This document shows positions 56,373-64,000 of a stretch of DNA of 64,000 nt, piece after piece (position 1 is the first letter of the stretch; the number at the start of each line of letters is the position of its first letter). Below the pieces are notes generated by a model. That model did not search any database. It was given only the letters and a program-made list of their open reading frames with translations, and had not been told where the DNA came from. Origin of the DNA: Bradyrhizobium sp. WBAH42 (GTDB taxonomy: Bacteria > Pseudomonadota > Alphaproteobacteria > Rhizobiales > Xanthobacteraceae); assembly GCF_024585265.1 (NCBI RefSeq), contig NZ_CP036533.1, positions 7,139,001-7,203,000 on the forward strand. Direction: 5' to 3'. The translations under genes and the position numbers were made by a program.

Positions 56373-58802
56373 TCAGGCGGCGTCGAGCCGTGAGGACTTG
56401 ACCGGCGCGTCGAACAGGATCCGCTCGATCGGATGCGGCCGGCCGAACAGATAGCCTTGCGCAAAATTGACGCCGAGCGCCTTCAGCCGGTCGAACTCCT
56501 CGCGCGTCTCGACGCCTTCGGCGGTGACCGACATGTCCAGTCCGCGCGCCAGCGTCACGATCGAGGAGATGATGGCGGATGAGCGCGGCTGCTGGGTCAG
56601 GTTGCGAATGAACGACTTGTCGATCTTGATCTTGTCGAACGGGAACGCGGTCAGGTAGCTGAGCGAGGAATAGCCGGTGCCGAAATCGTCGAGCGCGAGC
56701 TCGACGCCGAGCTGCTTCAGCCGCTCCATGAAGGCGTGGTTCTCGCTGCCGCGCTCCAGCAGCACGGATTCCGTGATCTCGATCTCCAGCCGCTGCGGCG
56801 GCAGGCCGGAATCGGCGAGCGCCGCGCAGATCATTTCGAACAGCTCGGCTTCCTTGAACTGGATCGGCGACAAATTGACGGCGACCGTGAGATCGGCGGG
56901 CCAGCCGGCCGCGTCCGCGCAGGCGCGCCGCAGCACGAATTCGCCGAGCGGCACGATCAGCCCGGTCTCCTCCGCAAGCGCAATGAACTGGTCCGGCGGG
57001 ATCAGGCCGCGCGTCGGATGCCGCCAGCGCACCAGCGCCTCGAAGCCGCGTCGTTCGCCGCTGAGGGCATCGACGAACGGCTGGTAGTGCACCTCCAGCT
57101 GGCAGCGCGCGATGGCGTCGCGCAGATCTCCTTCCAGCGTGTTGCGCGCCTCCAGCTCGGCCGACATCGCTTCATCATAAATCGTGAAGCAGTTGCGGCC
57201 GGCCGATTTCGAGCGATAGAGCGCCAGATCCGCTTTCTTCAGGAGCTGCTCCTGATCGCTGCCATGATCCGGCGCGATCGCGATGCCGATGCTGGTGCCG
57301 ATCTCGACGCGGTGGCCGGGCAGCAGGAACGGCTCGCTCACGAGCTTGGCGATCCGTGCCGCCAGCTCGGTCGAGCAGGCGCGCTGGTCCTCGCCGGCCT
57401 CCTGGATGATGGCGAATTCGTCACCGCCGAGCCGCGCCAGCACGTCGTCGGCGCGCAACGCGGATTTCAGCCGCTGCGCCACCTGGCGCAGCAGCGCATC
57501 GCCGGCCGCGTGACCGAGGGAATCGTTGACGTTCTTGAAGCGGTCGAGGTCGAGCATCAGGATCGCGAAGGGCAGGCCCCTCACGCTCAACTGCCTGTTC
57601 ATCTCGTCGAGCCGGGTGAGGAAGAAGGCGCGGTTCGGCAATCCGGTGAGGATGTCGGTCTGGGCAAGCTCGAGCACCCGCCGGTTCGCCAGCGACAGTC
57701 GCCGCGAATTGCGGCTGGCGAGCATCAGATAGGTCGACAGCGACAGCGTCAGCAGCATGCCGACGACGAGGACCGCGACCGCGCGGTCGTAAGTCGTCGC
57801 CAGCGGACCGCCGGCGGTCGGAACCGCCCGCACCTGCCAATCGGTATCGCCGATCTTGAGACTGCCCGACCAGTGCAGGGTCCGCGCGATGTCCCGCATC
57901 GACCGCAACGCCACGGCGGACGACGAATAATCCGGCAGCATCTGCTCCAGGCTGACGATCTGCGCCGCGAAGGGCGGGAAGACCGTCATGCTGACCGCGG
58001 GGCTGGCTCCGGTGGTCACACGAATGGACTGGATCAGCAGCGGCAGGTCGAAGATGCCGACCACGAAGCCGGCGAGATTGCGGCGCCGGTCCGCGATCTC
58101 CTCGCGCGAGGTGCCCTTGGCATAGACGGGAATGGCGACGAGAACATAGGACAGCCGGTCGCCGTCTCTCGGCCCGAACAGGGGCGTGCGCACGGCGACC
58201 ACGCGGTCGTTGTCACGCGCACGCTCCAGCATCGACCGGCGCTCCGGAACGGTCATGTAATCCATGCCGTAGACCAGCGAGGTCTTCGGCTCAGTCGAGT
58301 AGAACACCGGAATATATTCATCGCTCTGCGGCGCGGTGACGAACGTCTCGCCCTGCAGCGACTTGATTTGATAGCCCGACACGCCGTCCCGGATCGCCGC
58401 TGTCTCGTACTCCGTGCGCTCCTTGCGGTTGACGCGCGGCAACCAGGAGATGCGCAGCGCGCCGGGATGACGCTCGAACAGACGGGCGCTGAAGGTCTCG
58501 AATTCGCTGCGGGTGACCTCTTCGTTGGTCGATTCGAACAGGGTGCGCAGCGCGAGAAGCCTCGATATGTACTCGTTCATGCCGTTCTGCATGACGATCG
58601 CCTGGGTCTCGGCCGCGTTCTCGAACTCGATCCTGTTGACGCGATCTTCCCACCTCGCGACGGCGGCGGCGCCCACGATCGAGAACAGCAGGCCGACGCC
58701 GACCGCGACGAGCGCAGGGCGATAGAGCCCGAGCAGCGGTGCGGCTCGCCACCAACCGCCTCTCCGTCTCCGATCCTGATCGTTCTGATCGCGACCGCCC
58801 AT
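56373..58802 (-). CDS. CHASE-GGDEF-EAL transmembrane cyclic-di-GMP protein
   Basis: This 809-residue inner-membrane sensor has a membrane helix at about 28-50, a periplasmic CHASE domain (about 75-280; FESTNEEVTRSEFETFSARL, WLPRVNRKERTEYE), a second helix near 335-355, a GGDEF domain with RLGGDEFAI and an EAL domain with GFEALVRWRHP and [13 protein letters not shown]. Both catalytic signatures are intact. CHASE domains sense small external ligands. It is divergent from an orphan periplasmic binding protein with a 287-base gap. Confidence 0.94.
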   Translation of the reverse strand: MGGRDQNDQDRRRRGGWWRAAPLLGLYRPALVAVGVGLLFSIVGAAAVARWEDRVNRIEFENAAETQAIVMQNGMNEYISRLLALRTLFESTNEEVTRSEFETFSARLFERHPGALRISWLPRVNRKERTEYETAAIRDGVSGYQIKSLQGETFVTAPQSDEYIPVFYSTEPKTSLVYGMDYMTVPERRSMLERARDNDRVVAVRTPLFGPRDGDRLSYVLVAIPVYAKGTSREEIADRRRNLAGFVVGIFDLPLLIQSIRVTTGASPAVSMTVFPPFAAQIVSLEQMLPDYSSSAVALRSMRDIARTLHWSGSLKIGDTDWQVRAVPTAGGPLATTYDRAVAVLVVGMLLTLSLSTYLMLASRNSRRLSLANRRVLELAQTDILTGLPNRAFFLTRLDEMNRQLSVRGLPFAILMLDLDRFKNVNDSLGHAAGDALLRQVAQRLKSALRADDVLARLGGDEFAIIQEAGEDQRACSTELAARIAKLVSEPFLLPGHRVEIGTSIGIAIAPDHGSDQEQLLKKADLALYRSKSAGRNCFTIYDEAMSAELEARNTLEGDLRDAIARCQLEVHYQPFVDALSGERRGFEALVRWRHPTRGLIPPDQFIALAEETGLIVPLGEFVLRRACADAAGWPADLTVAVNLSPIQFKEAELFEMICAALADSGLPPQRLEIEITESVLLERGSENHAFMERLKQLGVELALDDFGTGYSSLSYLTAFPFDKIKIDKSFIRNLTQQPRSSAIISSIVTLARGLDMSVTAEGVETREEFDRLKALGVNFAQGYLFGRPHPIERILFDAPVKSSRLDAA

Positions 58803-59089
58803 CTTTAAGCCGCCGTCCCCTCTCCGCGACGAACCGAACCTCTGGTTGAGGTGCCGGCGCCGCTATCGGAACAAGATCGCGGTTAAGAACTGCACAATTT
58901 TGGAAATTGGTCGTTCCGCAATGCGGAAACTAGTTAACGAAGTGCGCGAGCGATCCCGGCGTTATCGACATAAGTTACCGGTTTTACCCGGTGTACTACG
59001 GCCTTTCTGCGTCGTGCCGCTTAGCGAGCTATTCAGGCTCGCGCGTTACGTTGCGCAAGATTTCTTCCAACGATCCGGCAAAGCCTCCG

Positions 59090-60256
59090 ATGCATCGATT
59101 TCGATCAGCGAGCTCCGTCGTCCTGACCATCGCGCTTCTGGCCGCGACCACGCTGGCGGCAAGGGGCAACGAGGCCGGCATCAGCGAGGATGCGATCCTG
59201 TTCGGCCAGGCCGCGGCGCTTGAGGGCCCCTCCTCTGCGCTCGGACAGCGCATGCGGCAAGGCATCGTCGCCGCGTTCACCGAGATCAACGCCAAGGGCG
59301 GCGTCCACGGCCGGAAGCTTCAGCTCATCAGCCGCGACGACGGCTACGACCCCGACCGTTCGGTGGCGCAGACGCTGCACCTGATCGATGACGACAAGGT
59401 GTTCGCGCTGATCGGCGCGGTTGGCACGCCGACAGCGATGGCGACGATCCCGATCACCAGCGCCAGGAACGTTCCCTTCATCGGCCCGTTCACCGGCGCC
59501 GAGTTCCTGCGCGACCTCGAGCTTCCGAACGTCGTCAACATCCGCGCGAGCTACGGCGCGGAGGCGGAGGCCTGGATCAAGCACCTCACCGAGGATCGCA
59601 AGTTCACGCGCATCGGCATCTTCTACCAGGACGATTCCTTCGGCCGCGACGGACTTGTCGGCGTCAAGCGTGCGCTCGCCAAGCGCGGCCTCGAGCTCGC
59701 CGCCGAAGGCACGTTCGAGCGCAACACCCGCGCGGTCGTCCAGGCCTGGCGCATGATCAAGCGCGCCGACCCGGAAGCCATCGTCATGGTCGGGACCTAC
59801 GGACCGTGCGCGGAGTTCATCAAGCTCGCCCACCGCAGCGGCGCCCGTCCAACCTTCGTCAACATCTCCTTCGTCGGCGCCGTTGCGCTCGCGGCGGAAC
59901 TCGGCCCTGAGGGCGAAGGCGTCATCGTCTCGCAGGTCGTGCCGTTTCCATGGGACCGCTCGCTCAAGCTGGTCGCCGACTATCAGGCGGCGCAGAAGGC
60001 GTTCGATCCGACGCTGACGCCTGATTTCGTGTCGCTGGAAGGCTATCTGTCCGGCCGCCTCGCGGCCGCGGCGCTGGAAAAGGCCGGCCCCAATCCGACG
60101 CGCGCAAGCCTGCTGCGCGCCATCAACGATACCGGCCGCTTCGACATCAGCGGCAGCCTCTTCACCGTCGGCACACGCATGCTCGACACGCCGCCGAAGG
60201 TGTTCCTGACGGTGATCCAGAAGGACGGTACGTTCAAGGCCGTGGACCGGCTTTAG
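59090..60256 (+). CDS. Orphan periplasmic binding protein, branched-chain amino acid type
   Basis: This 388-residue type-I binding protein has a signal peptide (about 1-25, VVLTIALLAATTLAARG) and the mature pattern ILFGQAAALEGPSSALGQRM, RKLQLISRDDGYDPDRS and GRIGIFYQDDSFGRDG-like IGIFYQDDSFGRDGLVG. No permease or ATPase gene is nearby. Its divergent neighbour is a CHASE-GGDEF-EAL sensor, so it may present a ligand to that sensor rather than to a transporter; this is inference. ATG 59090 is chosen because it gives the signal peptide directly. Confidence 0.88.
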   Translation: MHRFRSASSVVLTIALLAATTLAARGNEAGISEDAILFGQAAALEGPSSALGQRMRQGIVAAFTEINAKGGVHGRKLQLISRDDGYDPDRSVAQTLHLIDDDKVFALIGAVGTPTAMATIPITSARNVPFIGPFTGAEFLRDLELPNVVNIRASYGAEAEAWIKHLTEDRKFTRIGIFYQDDSFGRDGLVGVKRALAKRGLELAAEGTFERNTRAVVQAWRMIKRADPEAIVMVGTYGPCAEFIKLAHRSGARPTFVNISFVGAVALAAELGPEGEGVIVSQVVPFPWDRSLKLVADYQAAQKAFDPTLTPDFVSLEGYLSGRLAAAALEKAGPNPTRASLLRAINDTGRFDISGSLFTVGTRMLDTPPKVFLTVIQKDGTFKAVDRL

Positions 60257-60262
60257 GGCTCT

Positions 60263-61240
60263 TCACGGCCGCCGCGTCCAGCGATCGGCGTTGACCGCGC
60301 CTTGCGGAATTTCTCCCCTCACGATGGCCTCGACCTGCCGCACGGTCTCCAGCGACTGGTATTCGATGGCCTGCGGCGTCAGGCCGCCGACATGCGGCGT
60401 GGCGACGACGTTCGGCAGCTTGGCAAGCTCGGGCGTCGGCATCTGATCGGGCGCGCGCCCGACATCCATGGCGGCGCCGGCGATGCGGCCCTCACGCAGC
60501 GCGCGTGCCAGGGCGACCTCGTCGACGAGATTGCCGCGCGAGAGATTGATGAAGACGGCGTGCTTCTGCATGCGCGCCAGCGCCGCCTCCCCGATCAGGT
60601 TCTCGGTCTGCTCGTTGGCGATGGCGAGGCAGATGACATAGTCCGAGGCTGCGAGGAGCTCGTCGAGACCGACCTGGCGGATCGCGGCATCGCTGACTGT
60701 CGCAAAGGGATCGGAGACCAGCACCTCCATGCGCAGCACTTTTGCGATCTCGGCGAGGTAGCGCCCGATGCTGCCGTAGCCGATGATGCCGATCCGACTG
60801 CCGGCGAGCTGGCGGCCCATCCGTGCCTCAGCCTTGCGGCCGGCCTGATAATCCGCCGTGGTCCGCGATACGCCGCGGGAGAGGTCGACCATGAAGCCGA
60901 GCGCGAGCTCGGCCACGGCCTGCACGAAGCCGGGCCCGGCGCGGGTCACCAGCACGCCGGCTTGCGACGCTGCATCCACGTTGACGTTGCGGATGTCGAC
61001 AGCGCAGCGGACGAACGCTCGCAGGCGCGGCAATTGCGCAAAGATCTCGCCGCGCCCTTCCGTCATGCGATCGGCAACGATGATGTCGGCGTCCTTCGCG
61101 GCGCGCACCAGGCTGGCTGCGTCCAGCGGCTCATCCCCCTGGTGCAGGATCACCTCGGCGGCCGCGCGAAGGCCGTTCAGGCTGCGATCGCCATAGTAAT
61201 TGCGCCGCATCTCCGGGGTATGCGCGAGCAGGACCTTCAC
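60263..61240 (-). CDS. D-isomer-specific 2-hydroxyacid dehydrogenase family protein
   Basis: This 325-residue NAD(P)-dependent enzyme has the nucleotide motif GYGSIG at 154-159, R235 in NLSRGN and H283 in TPHVGG. The usual catalytic Glu (DVFxxEP) is missing: the segment reads AAMDVGRAPDQ. The His-Arg pair is kept, so activity may be altered or use another acid. It begins 12 bases after the TRAP permease gene, so it probably acts on the acid imported by that system. It ends 6 bases from the convergent binding-protein gene. Confidence 0.88.
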   Translation of the reverse strand: MKVLLAHTPEMRRNYYGDRSLNGLRAAAEVILHQGDEPLDAASLVRAAKDADIIVADRMTEGRGEIFAQLPRLRAFVRCAVDIRNVNVDAASQAGVLVTRAGPGFVQAVAELALGFMVDLSRGVSRTTADYQAGRKAEARMGRQLAGSRIGIIGYGSIGRYLAEIAKVLRMEVLVSDPFATVSDAAIRQVGLDELLAASDYVICLAIANEQTENLIGEAALARMQKHAVFINLSRGNLVDEVALARALREGRIAGAAMDVGRAPDQMPTPELAKLPNVVATPHVGGLTPQAIEYQSLETVRQVEAIVRGEIPQGAVNADRWTRRP

Positions 61241-61252
61241 GACAGGACTCCT

Positions 61253-63127
61253 TCAATAGCCGAATGCCCGCGGCAGCGCGGTCGAGAGCCATGGCACGAA
61301 GGCGATGACGAGCAGGCAGAGGAACAAGAGACCAAGATAGCCCATGATCGGCTTCACCGTCTGCTCGATCGGCACGTTGCCGATCAGGCAGGCGCCGTAG
61401 AGACCGAGCCCGAGCGGCGGCGCGAACAGGCCGATACCCATTGCGATGACGAGCACGACGCCGAAATGCAGGGGATCGACGCCGAGCTGCACCGCGACCG
61501 GCAGCAGCAGCGGCCCGAAGATGATCAGCGCGGCCGCGCCCTCCAGCACCGAGCCCATCACGATCAGGACGGCGATCGCCAAGAGGATGAACAGCCAGAC
61601 GCCGGAGGTCTTGGAGAGACCCAGCATGAAGTCGCCGACCGCATGCGGCACCTGCTGCAAAGTCAGGGTGAACGCCAATGACTGCGCGGCGGCGACGATG
61701 AACAGCACCAACCCCGCACGCGTCGCCGCCTGCACGAAACTGTGCGCGGCGGTCTTGAAGCCGAGCTCGCGGAACACCACGCTGCCGACGACCAGCGCAT
61801 AGGCCACCGCGAAGGCCGAGATCTCCGTCGCCGTGGCAAAGCCGCTCTTGAAGCCGAGGAAGATCATGAAGATCAGGCCGAAGGATGCGATCGCGCCGCT
61901 CCACAGCCCCGACACCGGCATCTGCGGCTCGACATCCTCGACCTTGTCCGGCCGTTTGCCGAAGATGATGGACACCGCGATCAGCACCAGCGCCATCAGC
62001 GCCGACGGCAGCAGCCCTGCGACGAACAGGCCGCCGATCGACAGGTTGGCAACGAAGCCGAGAATGATCAGGTTGATGCAGGGCGGGATCGTCTCCGCCA
62101 TCACCGCCGAGGCCGCAAGCAGCGCCACCGCGCCGCCCGGGTTCTGCTTGGAGCGCCGCGCAGCCGGGATCAGCACCGAGCCGACCGCGGCGACGTCGGC
62201 CATCTTCGAGCCGGAGATACCCGAGAACAGCACCATCGAGGCCACCATCACGACATTGAGGCCGCCGCGCATGCGGCCCACGGCACGCTGCAACAGCTCG
62301 ATCAGCCGCACCGACATGCCGTTGGCTTCCATCAGATAGCCGACAAGGATGAAGAAGGGGATCGCGAGCAGGACGAAATTGTCGATGCCGCGCGCCATCT
62401 GCTGGGCAAAGATCACGCCGGGCAGTGCGCCCTCGACCCAGATGAAGATCAGCGCGGCCAGAGCCAGCGCAAAGCCGATCGGCAATCCGCCGAACAGGGT
62501 GGCGAAGAAGCCGATCATCATCAGGGTGCCCGCCGACGGCACCGAGGATGGCGACAGATAATCCCAGGCGAGGTAGAGGCCCGTCACGACGAGGATCGCG
62601 ATGAGTCCCCTCGCGATATCGGGCAGCGGCCTCGCGCAGAGATGATCGATTGCGAACACCGTCATGAACAGCGCGCCGATCCCCATGGGATAGAAGGTCA
62701 GCTCCAGCGGCAGACCGGAGCCGGTGGTCTGGCCGGCGGTGAGCGAGCCCAGCTTGATCGCGTTGTAGGCGACGTAGCCGGAAATCAGCACGATCAGCAG
62801 CGCGCTTGCGGCATCGACCAGCGAACGCAGCCGCACCGGCAAGAGATCGCGGAAGAAGGAGACGCCGACATTCTCGCCGCGCGCGAGCGCGCTCGCCGCG
62901 CCGAAGAAGGCCGAGCCGACCATCAGGCCGCGCGCGACGTCGTCGGACCATTCGACCGGCGCGTTGAAGAAGAAGCGCAGCAGCACGGAGGCGCAGACCA
63001 CCACGAGATCGGCGGCGAGCAGGACGGCCGCGATCGCGTCGCTGACGCGAAGCAGCAAGGTGATGCTGCCATGGCGGCCGGCCGAGAGGGGCACGGCGGC
63101 TGACATGGCCACGTCAGATTTGGTCAT
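61253..63127 (-). CDS. TRAP transporter fused small and large permease (DctQM)
   Basis: This 624-residue inner-membrane protein joins a DctQ-like four-helix part (about 1-190; FFFNAPVEWSDDVARGLMV, GSAFFGAASALARGENVGVS) to a DctM-like large permease (about 200-624; GLPIGFALALAALIFIW, LFSGISGSKMADVAAVGSVL, AASAVMAETIPPCINLIIL). TRAP systems import carboxylates or sugar acids with sodium. The gene starts 1 base after the DctP stop, showing coupling. Confidence 0.94.
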   Translation of the reverse strand: MTKSDVAMSAAVPLSAGRHGSITLLLRVSDAIAAVLLAADLVVVCASVLLRFFFNAPVEWSDDVARGLMVGSAFFGAASALARGENVGVSFFRDLLPVRLRSLVDAASALLIVLISGYVAYNAIKLGSLTAGQTTGSGLPLELTFYPMGIGALFMTVFAIDHLCARPLPDIARGLIAILVVTGLYLAWDYLSPSSVPSAGTLMMIGFFATLFGGLPIGFALALAALIFIWVEGALPGVIFAQQMARGIDNFVLLAIPFFILVGYLMEANGMSVRLIELLQRAVGRMRGGLNVVMVASMVLFSGISGSKMADVAAVGSVLIPAARRSKQNPGGAVALLAASAVMAETIPPCINLIILGFVANLSIGGLFVAGLLPSALMALVLIAVSIIFGKRPDKVEDVEPQMPVSGLWSGAIASFGLIFMIFLGFKSGFATATEISAFAVAYALVVGSVVFRELGFKTAAHSFVQAATRAGLVLFIVAAAQSLAFTLTLQQVPHAVGDFMLGLSKTSGVWLFILLAIAVLIVMGSVLEGAAALIIFGPLLLPVAVQLGVDPLHFGVVLVIAMGIGLFAPPLGLGLYGACLIGNVPIEQTVKPIMGYLGLLFLCLLVIAFVPWLSTALPRAFGY

Positions 63128-63128
63128 A

Positions 63129-64000
63129 TCAAGCTTGGGTCGCGCGGATGACGTCGATGACGGCCTTGGACTCCGGCCGCGCCTTGATGAAGTTCTCGTG
63201 TTGCGGCGCGACGCGCTTCTTGAACGCCTCGCGGTCGCATTCGGCCACGGTCACGCCCTTCTCGGTCAAGGCGGCCAGCGCCTCCTTCTCGACCGCGAGC
63301 CCATGGGCCCGGGTGTCGGCCGCGGCCTTCTTGGCGGCGTCGAGGAAACCCTCGCGCAGCTTCGGATCCATGCGGTTGTACGTCATGTCGCTGAAATAGA
63401 TCGCGAGCGGTGAGAAATTGTGCTGCGTCAGCGCGTAGAATTTCGACGTTTCGAAGAACTTGCTGGCGAGGATCGTCGGCGGGTCATGCTCCAGGCCATC
63501 CAGCACGCCAGCCTGCAAGGCCGTGTAGATTTCGCCGAACGCCAGCGGCGTTGCGGCGGCGCCCATCAGGCGCAGGCATTCGGTGATGACGGGATTGGGC
63601 AGCGTCCTGATCTTGAGGCCGGCGAGATCCTCCGGCGTCTTCACCGGCTTCTTCGCCAGCACGCTGCGCGAGCCGAAATTATAGGCCCAGGCGATGATGC
63701 GGATGTTGCCGCCCTTGAGCAGCGCGTCCTCGATCGGCTTGGCGGCGCCGGCCTCAAACGCTTTGGTCTGCTGCGGGAAGCTCGAGAACAGGAAGCCGAG
63801 ATCGAAGGTGCCGACCAGCGGCACCAGATTGGCCGAGATCGACGAGCCCGACACCATGAGGTCGATGACGCCGAGCTTCACCGAATTGATGACGTCGATC
63901 TCCTGACCGAGCTGGTTGTCGGGGAAGAAAGCGACCTCGATCTGCTCGCCGAGGCCGTTGCCCTTCAGGTTCTTGACCAGGTTGTCGTAGTAGACGCGGC
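63129..64000 (-). CDS. TRAP transporter substrate-binding protein (DctP), 5' end outside the window
   Basis: About 290 codons of the C-terminal part are present; the start and signal peptide lie past the right edge. The visible sequence reads FFPDNQLGQEIDVINSVKLG, then GLKIRTLPNPVITECLRLMG and YTALQAGVLDGLEHDPPTIL, which are hallmark DctP segments, including the Arg that binds the ligand carboxylate (KIRT). The frame continues open to the window end, so a start inside the window (a GTG at 63881) is not the true one. It heads the TRAP / 2-hydroxyacid dehydrogenase operon. Confidence 0.94.
   Translation of the reverse strand, partial: RVYYDNLVKNLKGNGLGEQIEVAFFPDNQLGQEIDVINSVKLGVIDLMVSGSSISANLVPLVGTFDLGFLFSSFPQQTKAFEAGAAKPIEDALLKGGNIRIIAWAYNFGSRSVLAKKPVKTPEDLAGLKIRTLPNPVITECLRLMGAAATPLAFGEIYTALQAGVLDGLEHDPPTILASKFFETSKFYALTQHNFSPLAIYFSDMTYNRMDPKLREGFLDAAKKAAADTRAHGLAVEKEALAALTEKGVTVAECDREAFKKRVAPQHENFIKARPESKAVIDVIRATQA

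Overview
The window is about 64 kb of GC-rich alphaproteobacterial chromosome that looks like Bradyrhizobium or a very close relative. The evidence is the permuted two-piece tmRNA with tag ANDNFAPVAQAA, the ilvB / threonine dehydratase / ilvN order, the hflK-hflC-DUF2065-degP order, many ABC, TRAP and TctABC uptake systems, and intergenic palindromic elements of a kind I associate with bradyrhizobial genomes. I see no IS transposase, phage, CRISPR, nod/nif or tRNA gene; this is mostly housekeeping and transport DNA.

Layout. 1-3.1 kb: a minus-strand branched-chain-type ABC uptake operon (binding protein, LivG, LivF, LivH cut by the window edge). 3.2-9.8 kb: a Nudix hydrolase, an SsuABC/NrtABC-like ABC system whose binding-protein gene is separated from its permease and ATPase genes by a cupin gene on the other strand, then a divergent OpuC-like osmoprotectant system with a fused permease-binding protein; a 167-bp element with perfect 30-bp terminal inverted repeats sits between the two divergent ATPase genes. 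9.8-11.5 kb: an LtaS/phosphoglycerol-transferase-like membrane sulfatase. 12.2-19.1 kb: a branched-chain amino acid block (ilvC, LysE and EamA exporters, a methyltransferase, ilvN, threonine dehydratase, ilvB) headed by a transcription attenuator with an Ile/Leu/Val-rich leader peptide. 19.2-27.1 kb: miaA and serB (divergent), degP, DUF2065, hflC, hflK, folA, a GNAT acetyltransferase, thyA. 27.3-30.7 kb: TctC-TctA-TctB tripartite carboxylate uptake. 31.3-34.5 kb: permuted ssrA next to sspB, the adaptor for its tagged products, then fumC, DUF4169 and an RHH protein. 34.6-37.5 kb: feoA-feoB with an Irr-box-like site, and a GNAT. 37.8-41 kb: a double-domain KaiC-like ATPase translationally coupled to a hybrid histidine kinase, behind a candidate EcfG promoter. 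41-46.5 kb: DUF2336 protein, a small hypothetical and a large AsmA protein. 46.6-49.5 kb: P450 and TetR divergent around a perfect operator-like palindrome, then an AraC regulator. 49.9-51.9 kb: a cluster of very small genes, one a 32-residue membrane peptide, and a second-type rpsU. 52.2-60.3 kb: two GGDEF-EAL proteins, an MFS transporter and an orphan periplasmic binding protein. 60.3-64 kb: a 2-hydroxyacid dehydrogenase with a DctQM-DctP TRAP system cut by the window end.

Most distinctive signals: the ilvB attenuator, the ssrA-sspB pairing, the KaiC/hybrid-kinase operon, the overlapping micro-gene cluster at 49.9-50.3 kb, and the palindromic intergenic elements. All functional statements are inferred from sequence reading and family knowledge; no search was run.
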